DNA from: an uncultured Saprospiraceae bacterium
GTDB lineage: Bacteria; Bacteroidota; Bacteroidia; Chitinophagales; Saprospiraceae
Assembly (NCBI GenBank): GCA_937951685.1
Contig: CALFBG010000224.1
Span: forward strand, 1 to 34,165
Reading direction: 5' to 3'
Length of the DNA: 34,165 bases
Shown here: positions 8,759-17,462 of the stretch, piece by piece
Layout: each line of letters begins with the position of its first letter
How positions within the stretch are numbered: the stretch's first letter is position 1
The notes under the pieces: generated by a model
Database searches by the model: none
Told to the model about the DNA's origin: nothing
Seen by the model: the letters and a program-made list of their open reading frames with translations, nothing else
Translations under genes and position numbers: made by a program

Positions 8759-9997
8759 TTAGCGCTGTACAACCATTCTCTGCGTTGCAATGACGGCTCC
8801 GTTGGAGACAATGGTATAAACGTAAGTACCGCTACTTAATCCTGCGGCATCAAATTCAACGCTACCTTTACCAATTACTGGAAAAGATTTTAAAACGCTG
8901 CCGTTTGCATTATAAACAACCAAGTTTGCATTATTAACATCACTTGGTAGTTCGTACTGAATCGTCGTAAGATCATTATACGGATTAGGAGTATTTTGCT
9001 TAAGTACCGCAGTGCTTCTCATTGCGGTTGCTGGACTTTGAGACTTTGCTAAATTATTTACTAAACTTTCTAGCTTGTCAATTCTATTTTTCAATTCGTC
9101 GATTTCTTCCTTTTGATCTTCGATGACCCGACTTTGCGTTTCATTCACTTCTTCTTGTGCTTCTATCGTTGCATTTTGCTCCTTCATTCCTTCTACTAAT
9201 ACCGGAATCAATCCCTCGTAGCGTACTGCGTAATAACCATCTTTATCTTGTCTCACCAATTCGGGAAAAACCTTTGCTAAGTCTTGTGCTAAGAAACCGT
9301 ATTCGGTACGATCATCACTATCCTCGAAATTAATTTCACCAAATTTTTCTCTCTTAAACTTATAGGATACGCCTTCTAATTGATTAATTTTTTCGAGCGA
9401 TGTCTTAAGGCTAACGATGTCTTTTTTAAATCGCTTATCCGAAGAAGACCAAAATCCACCTGTACAAGCCGCCGTACCGTTAACATCCAAAGTATACTGA
9501 GGATTCGTTTTCAAAATCCCTACGCGACCGTTAGAGAGAATAGACATTCTCGTTTTATTAACGTTAGTACTTGTCACAAAGTCAAAGTCTAAGCGACCTC
9601 CTCCTGCCCAAGAAACGACGCCGTGCTTTCCGTCTTTAACCCCCGAGATATAAAAAGCACCATTCCACTGGCGAATCAATCCGTAAGTTTGGGTTACATT
9701 TGGTGTACCAAAGTTTCCACCTAAAGCCGCCCAACGATCATTCGAACCTTGTCCTCCGAAAGCGCCCGAAAAGGCTTGTGAAAAGCGACCACCGACGTGT
9801 AAAACAATATCGTTAGGAAATGGATTTAGGGCTGCAATAGATACATTTCCCTTTCGGAAAATATCCGTAGAAATATCGTTGTCCGCTACCGGATTGTAGC
9901 CAGGATCAGAAAGCCATTGTGCTTGAGTAGTGGTAATACTTCCCATTAAGAAAAGTACAAGTAATAAACTGAATTGTAAAAATTTTGAATTTTTCAT
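8759..9997 (-). CDS. T9SS-exported protein with S74 (endosialidase-type) chaperone domain, paralogue 1
   Basis: 412 residues from the ATG at 9997. The frame extends upstream to 10045, but the chosen start gives a clean signal peptide (MKNSKFLQFS...TTQAQ) and matches the paralogue's start and leader. Residues about 28-175 are a beta-rich passenger with short repeats (AALGGNFGTPN, QTYGLIRQWN). Residues about 183-272 form an S74 intramolecular chaperone domain (SSSDKRFKKDI, YGFLAQDL, FPELV, YYAVRYEGLIPVLVEGMKE). A coiled coil follows (about 268-318), then a type A T9SS sorting domain (about 330-412, NTPNPYNDLTTI ... GTYVYTI). In phage tail proteins S74 trimerises the passenger and then cuts itself off just before the Asp of SDxR (here Ser186-Asp187). 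Whether it cuts here is unknown. Confidence 0.88.
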   Translation of the reverse strand: MKNSKFLQFSLLLVLFLMGSITTTQAQWLSDPGYNPVADNDISTDIFRKGNVSIAALNPFPNDIVLHVGGRFSQAFSGAFGGQGSNDRWAALGGNFGTPNVTQTYGLIRQWNGAFYISGVKDGKHGVVSWAGGGRLDFDFVTSTNVNKTRMSILSNGRVGILKTNPQYTLDVNGTAACTGGFWSSSDKRFKKDIVSLKTSLEKINQLEGVSYKFKREKFGEINFEDSDDRTEYGFLAQDLAKVFPELVRQDKDGYYAVRYEGLIPVLVEGMKEQNATIEAQEEVNETQSRVIEDQKEEIDELKNRIDKLESLVNNLAKSQSPATAMRSTAVLKQNTPNPYNDLTTIQYELPSDVNNANLVVYNANGSVLKSFPVIGKGSVEFDAAGLSSGTYVYTIVSNGAVIATQRMVVQR

Positions 9998-10448
9998 AAT
10001 AGTATTTTTTAAGGTTAAATATATTTTTAAAAGCTGCCGCATCATACCTTTGTCCGACCTATTTCCCGCTCAACACTTTTTCATTAAAAAAAGATAAAGC
10101 AGTAGCAGACCAAATGCCGAGCTGTAGCCGAAGGTTTTAATTAAGACGGAAATAGTATTTAAAAAAAGATATTGCTTACGATCCACCGAACAATGTAATA
10201 CCTTGATCGTTTAGTCTTTGTAACGGTTTGTTAACTAAAGTGGATGCAGCGTAGCACTAAAAGCATTGGCAGAGAAAAGGTATTTCTCTTTATTACTTTT
10301 TGTAGTTATAACTTGATGATAATACAAGTTTTTTTATTTAAATAACAAAAAAAATGTAATGTAAAATCCTAAGTTGAGATAAAAAAGTAGGCTATTGTTC
10401 TCAAAGAAGAATAGCCTACTTTACGAATCAATTCTTAATCAATCCGAT
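9998..10448. other. Intergenic region between the two S74 paralogues
   Basis: No coding frame of note. It holds the strong terminator of the upstream paralogue (10384-10422), a small inverted repeat AGAGAAA/TTTCTCT (10271-10277 and 10283-10289), and the leader of paralogue 1. No clear TTTG-N19-TAnnTTTG promoter was found on the minus strand, although the terminator implies that paralogue 1 has its own promoter. Confidence 0.5.
10384..10422 (-). terminator. Strong intrinsic terminator of S74 paralogue 2
   Basis: AAAGTAGGCTATT (10384-10396) and AATAGCCTACTTT (10410-10422) are perfect 13-bp arms; after a G-G mismatch TTCT/AGAA also pairs. On the minus strand the stem runs straight into a T run. 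It starts 26 bases after the stop codon of the 10449-11861 gene. Confidence 0.85.
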
Positions 10449-11861
10449 TTACTTTTGTACAACCATTGCTTGGCGTGCGATGCTTTCCCCGTTAGCGATG
10501 ATACTGTAAATGTATGTACCGTTAGTTAAACCACTAGCATCAAATTCTACATTTCCTTTTCCAGCGATGTTAAATGTACGGATAGTGTTACCGTTGAAAT
10601 CGTAAACAACTAAAGAAGCATTGCTTACGTTGCTTGGTAATTCGTACTGAATCGTTGTAAGGTTGTTGAATGGATTTGGAGCATTTTGCTTAAGCACTGC
10701 TGTGCTTTGAGTCGTAGGATTTTCCTTTTTGTTTAATCCTTGCTGATCAGCCATGTTGTTGATCAAAGCCTCCAAACGATCAATTCTAGTTTTCATTTCC
10801 TCCATTTCTTCTCGCTGTGTAGCAATCGTATTTTCTTGCTCCTTCATTCCTTCTACTAATACAGGAATCAAACCAGTATAGTTTACAGCGTAGTATCCTG
10901 CATCGTCAACGTGTACCAACTCTGGAAATACTTTTTCTAAATCCTGAGCGATGAAACCTAACTGCTGATCTTCACCTGCTTCTTCGAAACTAACACCATT
11001 GATTTCTCCTCTTTTGAATTTGTACGTCTTACCATCTAAGGCTTTAATTTTGTCCATTGCACCGTCGATTTGTGTAATATCTCTCTTATATCTTCTATCC
11101 GAAACAGACCAGAATCCAAGTGTACATCCCGTCTTACCTCTTACGTAAAACTTAAGCCCTAAAGTATTCGTTGTTCCTACACCAACATTACCAGATTTAG
11201 CATTGATGTAAGTATCATTACCACTATTTAAGTTAAGGAAAAGAGGATTTTTCATCGCATCTTGTTCGTTACCATCAAAAATCATGTAGTCATTTGGATC
11301 TTCAATCCAAAGGGTACCATCGTTACCATTATTTTCATTTCCTACTACGGTTAATCTTACTGGAGGAGCGGTTGTTCCAATTCCTAAATTCCCTTTGAAA
11401 GTAAGTGACATTCTTGTTCGGTTTATGTTACCTCCATCTACCCAGTCAAAATCCATTCGTCCCGTATTCGACCAAGAATTAACTGCGTGCGTTCCGTCCT
11501 TCACCCCTGCAATGTGAAATACATCATTCCACTGACGGATTAAACCGTAAGTCTGTGTTGGATTCGGTGTTCCAAAGTTCCCTCCTAAGGCTAACCAACG
11601 ATCATTTGCTCCCGTACCTCCAAAAACACCAGAGAAGTCTTGTGCAATACGACCACCAACAAACAAAGGAATGTCGCTAGGAAAAGGATTGTTAGCAGCA
11701 ATCGCCACACTCGCCTTTCTAAAAATATTTGTTGAGATATCCGTATCCGCAACACCTCCACCACCGGGATCCTTTTGCCATTGTGCAGAAGTTGTTGACA
11801 CAAAAAGTATACTAAGTAATCCAACTAAAAAAGAGTATTGTAAAAATTTAAACGCTTTCAT
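10449..11861 (-). CDS. T9SS-exported protein with S74 (endosialidase-type) chaperone domain, paralogue 2
   Basis: 470 residues, signal peptide MKAFKFLQYS...STTSAQ. The layout matches the neighbour at 8759-9997: passenger (GGNFGTPNPTQTYGLIRQWN shared almost word for word), S74 domain from about residue 250 (WSVSDRRYKRDI, LGFIAQDLEKVFPELV, YYAVNYTGLIPVLVEGMKE), coiled coil (about 345-380) and type A T9SS tail (about 390-470, NAPNPFNNLTTI). It is longer by an insert of about 58 residues before the S74 domain, containing two tail-fibre-like motifs (LGIGTTAP, VGVGTTN). The two genes clearly arose by duplication and share leader blocks TTTAACCTTAA and CTATTATGAAA. Probably a trimeric surface fibre. 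Whether S74 self-cleaves before Asp of VSDRR is not known. Confidence 0.88.
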   Translation of the reverse strand: MKAFKFLQYSFLVGLLSILFVSTTSAQWQKDPGGGGVADTDISTNIFRKASVAIAANNPFPSDIPLFVGGRIAQDFSGVFGGTGANDRWLALGGNFGTPNPTQTYGLIRQWNDVFHIAGVKDGTHAVNSWSNTGRMDFDWVDGGNINRTRMSLTFKGNLGIGTTAPPVRLTVVGNENNGNDGTLWIEDPNDYMIFDGNEQDAMKNPLFLNLNSGNDTYINAKSGNVGVGTTNTLGLKFYVRGKTGCTLGFWSVSDRRYKRDITQIDGAMDKIKALDGKTYKFKRGEINGVSFEEAGEDQQLGFIAQDLEKVFPELVHVDDAGYYAVNYTGLIPVLVEGMKEQENTIATQREEMEEMKTRIDRLEALINNMADQQGLNKKENPTTQSTAVLKQNAPNPFNNLTTIQYELPSNVSNASLVVYDFNGNTIRTFNIAGKGNVEFDASGLTNGTYIYSIIANGESIARQAMVVQK

Positions 11862-12774
11862 AATAGATATTTTATTAAGGTTAAAAAATGAGTTTTATTT
11901 GAATATTTGAACTTTTACCTTCTGTAAAGGCAAAGCAATGCCAGGGAATCATAGGTCTGATTCCAATTTTATTTTATTAAAGTAGCACTCGATTGAAGTC
12001 TTGTGAAGCGTTGTGTCTAGGCACCAGCTTTAAAGTTGATAGCGGAGCAATCCACTTCAAAACTAAATCGGGAAGACCAAGTACTTCCACTAAGCGGTTG
12101 TTTAAAAAGGAGCTTACTAGGTCAACGAAATTCGCTTCCTGTATACACCGATTTAAATAACTACTTATGACTTAAGTGCGTTACTGTTTAATAGACATTA
12201 ATAATTTGTAGAAGAAGTTATGCTTTTAGATACGTTCAGAGTAGGCTTGTTTTGCAGCTAAATTCGTGCAGCAGCCATTTTGTTACGGGATTAAAAAATT
12301 TACTCTTAGTTTAGCTTTTAGATGACCTTTGTACAACTGCAATTTGGAATATTTGTGATTGCTTTTATTGTACGATGAACAAGCAATTCAGTATATTATC
12401 ACTTGTTATATGTTGATTAACATCGAAAGTTTTATTTTGTTCACAAAAAAACAAATAAAATGTAAAAAAAATAAAAACACATTTAGTGTGTTGTAATAAA
12501 AACACAGTAACAATTAGAGCTAATCCCTTGCTAATCAAGACAAAACTATTCCTTACTCCCATTTTAATGTAGGAAATATTTTTTTAGATTTTTTTTTACA
12601 AAAACAAACAATATACTCAACGCCGAGTAGGACAAATACTCCACTAGAAAGTATTTCCAGCATCACCATTCCGAATCGAACTTCAAAATAGTGTCCTCGT
12701 ACACTTTAAAAACCCATTTATTGAGAGAACTGATTTTCCTTACGAAAAAAGGATGCGCTTAAAATTCCTTTCGC
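11862..12774. other. Long AT-rich intergenic region without a supported gene
   Basis: 913 bases. Seen: a perfect inverted repeat GGAATCA/TGATTCC (11945-11951 and 11958-11964) about 85 bases upstream of S74 paralogue 2; an inverted repeat AACACA/TGTGTT (12476-12492); and an 11-base direct repeat ATAAAAACACA at 12471 and 12496. A 65-codon minus-strand frame (12365-12562) is low-complexity, Phe-rich and not convincing. No promoter of good quality and no RNA gene was recognised. Confidence 0.5.
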
Positions 12775-13905
12775 TTATTTTGAAGTTATAAAAATTGCTC
12801 GCAAGGCTTTGCTAAGCTCATAAACACCTTCAACCGTTTTTTGATCCGCCGCATTAGTCAAAATAGCAAAAGCGATTCCTGCTTCTTTAAAAATCAAACT
12901 ATGACAATAAAAAGTACCCGCACTGCCATCGTGATAATTGACCGGCATTGCTTCAATCATAGTTCTTCCCCATCCAATACCATATTTTGCAGAATCCGCA
13001 TTCGCTTCGTGTAAAAATTGTACCACCTTTGCGGGTAATAAGTCATCTTCTCCCGACAAGCCTTTGAGTTGTAGTTGTAAAAACTTTGCATAGTCTTGCG
13101 TACTCATATTCACCGCTCCCGCTGCGGCTACCAAGAGATCAAGGTGATACTCGCTATTGGGATTGTGCGGTGCACCATCTAAATGTCCCCAAGGCTGATT
13201 TGGATCTTTCATTGCGGGCCAATCGTAGCCTGCCTCAATTTTCAGCGGTGCAAAAAGATACGTTTCTAATAAATCTTCCCAAGCTTTTCCCGTCACCGCT
13301 TCGAGCATGGTACTCGCAATCGCGTAGCCTGCATTCGAATAGGTAAAACCACTTTCCGGATCAATTTTAACGGGTTCTAAGGTCAGTACCCATTGTGCGA
13401 ATTTTTTTCTTCTTGCTACGATCGTACCTTCGGTAGGAGGAATAATCATAAAATCAATGCCCGCCGTAAAGGGTTGAATGTAGGCACGATGTGACAATAA
13501 TGCTTGCAGGGTGATATCTTGGTAAGCAGCTTTGGTGTTGGCTTTCCACGCTGGAAAAATATCTAATACTTTAGTTTCCCATTTAATTTTACCTTCGGCA
13601 ACCAATTGCGCTGCCAAAAACCCCGTCATGGCTTTGGTATTTGAACCGAGATGCATTCGATCCGTCACTTCCAGTTTTGCTTCGGCAGTTTGCTTGCGTT
13701 TTCCTTTTGCTGTTAGGCCTAGTATTTTTGTTTTATCTACAATTACCGCTGACAAACCGGGCATTTGATAAGTGGTGAGCGTTTTTGCTACGGCTCTTTC
13801 TAAAGCCTCTTGTTTAGCCATCGTTTGATCGCTTTTTTGTGCAACAACAGTAGACAAGTTTAGTAAAGTCAAGATTAGCATCGCAGCTTGGTATATTTTT
13901 TTCAT
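12775..13905 (-). CDS. Secreted serine hydrolase of the beta-lactamase (class C)/PBP-like fold
   Basis: 376 residues. A signal peptide ends near STVVAQ (residue 23). The active-site motifs of the family are in order: Ser88-Asn-Thr-Lys91 in LGSNTKAMTG (SxxK nucleophile and base), Tyr189-Ser-Asn191 (YxN), and His325-Asp-Gly in place of the KTG box, as is usual in esterase-like members. Length fits the family (about 350-420). Substrates could be D-Ala peptides, esters or beta-lactams; the sequence does not decide, and resistance should not be assumed. No T9SS tail, so a periplasmic site is likely. It stands alone between long intergenic regions and has a good promoter about 64 bases upstream. 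A weak hairpin with AAGGA/TCCTT and a T run lies just downstream. Confidence 0.88.
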   Translation of the reverse strand: MKKIYQAAMLILTLLNLSTVVAQKSDQTMAKQEALERAVAKTLTTYQMPGLSAVIVDKTKILGLTAKGKRKQTAEAKLEVTDRMHLGSNTKAMTGFLAAQLVAEGKIKWETKVLDIFPAWKANTKAAYQDITLQALLSHRAYIQPFTAGIDFMIIPPTEGTIVARRKKFAQWVLTLEPVKIDPESGFTYSNAGYAIASTMLEAVTGKAWEDLLETYLFAPLKIEAGYDWPAMKDPNQPWGHLDGAPHNPNSEYHLDLLVAAAGAVNMSTQDYAKFLQLQLKGLSGEDDLLPAKVVQFLHEANADSAKYGIGWGRTMIEAMPVNYHDGSAGTFYCHSLIFKEAGIAFAILTNAADQKTVEGVYELSKALRAIFITSK

Positions 13906-14242
13906 TTTGATATTTTTGATCGGCTTAAGTAAATGCCATTTTGCTCAATTTCTTTTGATATTATTTTTCAAACAAAGCAAAAATACGCGAAAAGGCAAAG
14001 AAGTGCTAAAATCTTTGACGAGCGCATGAAAATCATTGACCACGGTGAGAAACGACCTTGTATTTTTCGACTAGCTGACTGATTATCCCTTGTATTAAAT
14101 CAACTTTTTGTCTTTTTAAGACCTAAAACTATTTTAAAATAAAGACTAATAAAACGGATACTTTTTTAATTTTAGTAAAAAAAACCACGTTCTTTGAGAC
14201 ACTTGTTGAAATAGTTTGTCAAGACACCAAAATCCATCATAG
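13906..14242. other. Intergenic region between divergent hydrolase and dipeptidase genes
   Basis: 337 bases, no coding frame of note. The minus-strand promoter of the serine hydrolase is at 13969-13999. No good match to the promoter consensus was found for the rightward dipeptidase gene; ATAGTTTG at 14211-14218 is a weak -7 candidate without a correctly spaced TTTG. Confidence 0.5.
13969..13999 (-). promoter_or_regulatory. Bacteroidota-type promoter of the serine hydrolase gene
   Basis: On the minus strand TTTG (13999-13996), exactly 19 bases, then TTTGTTTG (13976-13969), one mismatch to TAnnTTTG. A perfect TATTTTTG overlaps the spacer (13985-13978) but lacks a spaced TTTG. The predicted start is near 13963, about 58 bases before the ATG. 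Confidence 0.45.
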
Positions 14243-15490
14243 ATGAAAGCCCTCATTCCTTTTGTGTTACTCCTATCCTTACTATGCTGCGCTTGCAAGA
14301 CGAGTAAGGTTTCCTCAAACAATAAAGCTAGTGATGCCGAGTTGCGAGCGCACGCCGAGTTACTTTCGAAGAAATACATTATCACTGACGGTCACGTAGA
14401 TTTACCGTACCGTTTAGCCGTCAAAAACTTTAGACTCAGTAAAGAATTATTGGGGATTCCCATCGACAGTGGCGAAGGAGATTTTGATTACAAAAGAGCT
14501 AAAGAAGGAGGCTTGGATGCGCCTTTTATGTCTATTTATATTCCTGCGTCTTACCAAAAAACGGGTGGCGCCAAACTTTACGCCGATTCCTTGATCAATT
14601 TGGTGCAAGCCATTATCAAAGAACACCCTGATAAATTCGCAGCGGGAAATACGCCACAGCAAATAACAACTAACTTCAAAAAAGGACGCATTTCTTTACC
14701 AATGGGCATGGAAAATGGTGCGCCCATCGAAGATGATTTGGCGAATGTACAGTATTTCTTTCAGCGTGGTATCCGTTACATTACCCTTACGCATTCCAAA
14801 GACAATCAAATTTGTGATTCTTCTTACGACGATGCGCATACTTATAATGGCTTGAGTGCTTTTGGTCGGAAAGTCGTGGCAGAAATGAATCGCGTTGGAA
14901 TCATGATCGATATCTCGCACGTTTCGGATAGTACTTTTTATCAGGTGATGGAATTAACGAAAGCTCCCGTCATTGCTTCTCATTCTTCTTGCCGAAAATT
15001 TCTTCCCGATTTTGAAAGAAATATGAATGACGATATGATTCGTAAATTGGCAGAAAATGATGGTGTAATCCACATTAATTTTGGCTCCACTTTTATTGAC
15101 CTCAAGGTTCGAGAAAAAAATAATGAAAATCGACAGAAATTACGCGCCTTACTCACCGAGAAAGGAGTCGAGGCTGATACAGATGCGGGTAAAGCAATTA
15201 TTGAAAAATTTCGCAAAGAAAATCCTAGCCTCTATGCTGACGTAGAAACGGTTGCCAATCATATTGATCATGTGGTTGCTTTAGTAGGTGTAGATCACGT
15301 TGGTTTTGGTTCGGACTTTGACGGCGTTGGTGATTCTTTGCCAACGGGATTAAAAGATGTCTCTAAATTTCCAAATTTGATTTACGTGCTTTTGAAAAGA
15401 GGATACTCGGAAGATGACATCGCAAAAATTTGTTACAAAAATACTTTTAGAGTTTGGAATCAAGTACAGCGTGTCGCTGGACAAATGTAA
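14243..15490 (+). CDS. Membrane dipeptidase, peptidase family M19 (renal dipeptidase type), probable lipoprotein
   Basis: 415 residues. A short hydrophobic leader with cysteines at residues 15, 16 and 18 (LLSLLCCACK) suggests a lipoprotein, though the lipobox is not canonical. The M19 zinc ligands are all visible: His51 and Asp53 in DGHVDLP, bridging Glu157 in GMENG, His226 in ISHVSD and His247 in ASHSS; the GVDHVGFGSDFDG motif near the C-terminus completes the TIM-barrel active site. The family hydrolyses dipeptides, including ones with a C-terminal D-residue, at a two-zinc centre. It is the first gene of a likely operon: the next gene starts only 3 bases after its stop. An envelope peptide-recycling role fits but is inferred. 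Confidence 0.92.
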   Translation: MKALIPFVLLLSLLCCACKTSKVSSNNKASDAELRAHAELLSKKYIITDGHVDLPYRLAVKNFRLSKELLGIPIDSGEGDFDYKRAKEGGLDAPFMSIYIPASYQKTGGAKLYADSLINLVQAIIKEHPDKFAAGNTPQQITTNFKKGRISLPMGMENGAPIEDDLANVQYFFQRGIRYITLTHSKDNQICDSSYDDAHTYNGLSAFGRKVVAEMNRVGIMIDISHVSDSTFYQVMELTKAPVIASHSSCRKFLPDFERNMNDDMIRKLAENDGVIHINFGSTFIDLKVREKNNENRQKLRALLTEKGVEADTDAGKAIIEKFRKENPSLYADVETVANHIDHVVALVGVDHVGFGSDFDGVGDSLPTGLKDVSKFPNLIYVLLKRGYSEDDIAKICYKNTFRVWNQVQRVAGQM

Positions 15491-15493
15491 GGC

Positions 15494-17386
15494 ATGAATC
15501 AACTTACTAAACCAAAGATTGACCTCAGTGTAATTCCGCTTTTCATCTACCTCTTACTCGTGGTGATCAATAACGTCGTTGACCCACGTTGGTTGGTTAC
15601 CGGCTGGAATAGCCAATTGAGTTGGGATGTTTTGGGATATTACCTTTACCTTCCCTCTGCGTTTATCTATCAAGACTTTTTTGACTTGGCTTACATTCCG
15701 GGAATCATGGAAACCTACGAGCCCAGTAGTTATTTCTACCAAGCACACAAAGCCGTTGGTTGTGATAATTATACGATGACCTACACGATGGGCTTAGCGA
15801 TACTATTAATTCCATTTTTCTTCTTGGGGCACCTACTTGCTTTTCTCGGTGGCTTCCCCATGGATGGTTTTTCCAGCCCTTACGTTTTTGCTGCGTACCT
15901 TGGTGGCGTTTGTTATGCTTTCGTTGGGCTTTGGTATTTGCGTAAAGTACTCCGACATTATTTTTCGGATCAGATTGTAGCACTGAGCTTGAGCATTTTG
16001 GTGGTAGGCACTAATTTTTACCATTATTCCAACCACGAGGTATTAATGACGCATTTGCCGCTTTTTATGTTGAATGCAATTTTGATTTATAATACGCACA
16101 AATGGCACGAACAACATCGTTGGAAATATGTTTTTGGTATTGCCATCAGTTTGGGCTTAGCCGTTTTGATGCGCCCTTCTGAGATTCTTGCCGCCTTGGT
16201 GCCTTTACTTTGGCAGGTGTATTCGCTGGAAAGCTTAAGGCAAAAAGTACAACTCGTAGTTAAACAAAAATGGCAATTGCTGGCTTTGGTTGGCATTTGT
16301 TTTTTGATTGGTTTACCTCAATTTTTATATTGGAAATGGACAACCGGACAGTTTTTTTATTACTCGTACCGAGAAGTTGGTTTCCGCTTTCACGATCCTT
16401 ATTTAGAGGAAGGCTTATTTAGTATTCGCAAAGGTTGGTTGGTGTATACGCCTTTAATGGCGCTGAGTTTGCTCGGGTTGTGGCCCTTGTGGAAACAACA
16501 CCGTAAGATTGCGCTTGCTTGCATTGCTTATACCATTTTGCATATCTACTTTGTCTTTAGCTTTGAAGTTTGGTGGTACGGGGGAAGCTTTGGCTGTCGT
16601 GTATTGGTGCAGAGCTATGCTTTATTTTGTTTTGCGATTGCCGCCTTTTTGAGTTTGTCCATTTGGCGAAATCACTTTGCTAAAATCATCCTAGGACTCG
16701 CCATCGTTGCTTGTACCTTGCTCAATCAATTTCAAAACTGGCAATACAACCAATATTTTTTCTCAACGGAAGGCATGTCGCCTTATGTTTATAAATTAAT
16801 TTTTGGACAAACGGAACAAACCCGTGATATGGTGCGGCGCTTCGAAAACGTTGAAAGTTTTGGCGAACAGGAAATTGCTTCGGAGAAAGAAATCATTTTC
16901 AGTGATTTTGAAGTGGATAGCACATCGCAACAAGTTTGGCATTACACCACGCTAAGGGCCGCTTCTGGCCAACAATCCGTGCAGGTGGAACAAACACATC
17001 CTTACTTGCAATTTTTTGAAGGCAGTGTTGAAGCTTTGTCCATGCCCGAGAAAGCGGCTTTCCGCATTCAACTAAAATCTAATTTTGACGAGTACGAATG
17101 GGATTACTACCGTTTTGCGAAAGTCGTGATTTCTTTTGCGAAAGCTGACGGAACGATCATTTATGAAAACTACGTGCCGATACAAAACTTGTCCGGACCA
17201 GAAGAAATTGAAAACCCAAACTATCTTTACGGTCTGCCGAAAGCTTGGTTTGAAATTACGTTTGATAAAAAAATCGAACAACATAAATTAGCACCGACGG
17301 ATCGCGTCAAAATCTTTGTCATGAATTTAGGCAACAAAGCTGTTTATATTGATGACTTTAAGATATCTTTACTTGAGTTGAAATAA
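15494..17386 (+). CDS. Polytopic membrane protein resembling GT-C glycosyltransferases, with C-terminal beta domain
   Basis: 630 residues, about 11 predicted membrane segments (roughly 12-30, 97-119, 130-149, 160-178, 186-200, 213-238, 261-280, 315-333, 338-358, 368-390, 396-412). The first outer loop has WD at 44-45 (LSWDVLGYYLYLPSAF), where GT-C enzymes place a catalytic acidic residue. The motif LMRPSE (225-230) and a WWYGGSFGCR motif (360-369) resemble those in GT39-like lipid-sugar glycosyltransferases. Residues about 450-630 are soluble and beta-rich, ending YIDDFKISLLELK, like a carbohydrate-binding sandwich. It would transfer a sugar from a polyprenyl carrier on the outer membrane face; this is inferred, not proven. 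Translation is probably coupled to the dipeptidase gene (3-base gap). Confidence 0.75.
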   Translation: MNQLTKPKIDLSVIPLFIYLLLVVINNVVDPRWLVTGWNSQLSWDVLGYYLYLPSAFIYQDFFDLAYIPGIMETYEPSSYFYQAHKAVGCDNYTMTYTMGLAILLIPFFFLGHLLAFLGGFPMDGFSSPYVFAAYLGGVCYAFVGLWYLRKVLRHYFSDQIVALSLSILVVGTNFYHYSNHEVLMTHLPLFMLNAILIYNTHKWHEQHRWKYVFGIAISLGLAVLMRPSEILAALVPLLWQVYSLESLRQKVQLVVKQKWQLLALVGICFLIGLPQFLYWKWTTGQFFYYSYREVGFRFHDPYLEEGLFSIRKGWLVYTPLMALSLLGLWPLWKQHRKIALACIAYTILHIYFVFSFEVWWYGGSFGCRVLVQSYALFCFAIAAFLSLSIWRNHFAKIILGLAIVACTLLNQFQNWQYNQYFFSTEGMSPYVYKLIFGQTEQTRDMVRRFENVESFGEQEIASEKEIIFSDFEVDSTSQQVWHYTTLRAASGQQSVQVEQTHPYLQFFEGSVEALSMPEKAAFRIQLKSNFDEYEWDYYRFAKVVISFAKADGTIIYENYVPIQNLSGPEEIENPNYLYGLPKAWFEITFDKKIEQHKLAPTDRVKIFVMNLGNKAVYIDDFKISLLELK

Positions 17387-17462
17387 GTTCAACGATATTA
17401 TTGACCTGAGTGATGGAAATGCTTTTATGCCGTTTTGATGACTCAGCAAACCTTACCATTTT

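Noticed and set aside
9998-10045. Upstream start for S74 paralogue 1 at 10045
   Set aside because: The extra 16 residues spoil the signal peptide, and the paralogue's leader and start align with the ATG at 9997.
12365-12562. 65-codon minus-strand frame in the long AT-rich gap
   Set aside because: Phe- and Leu-rich low-complexity translation from AT-rich DNA containing short direct and inverted repeats; no motif, promoter or neighbour supports it.
12775-13905. Serine hydrolase as an antibiotic-resistance beta-lactamase
   Set aside because: SxxK and YxN are present, but the third box is HDG rather than KTG, which is common in esterase and peptidase members of the fold; resistance is not supported.
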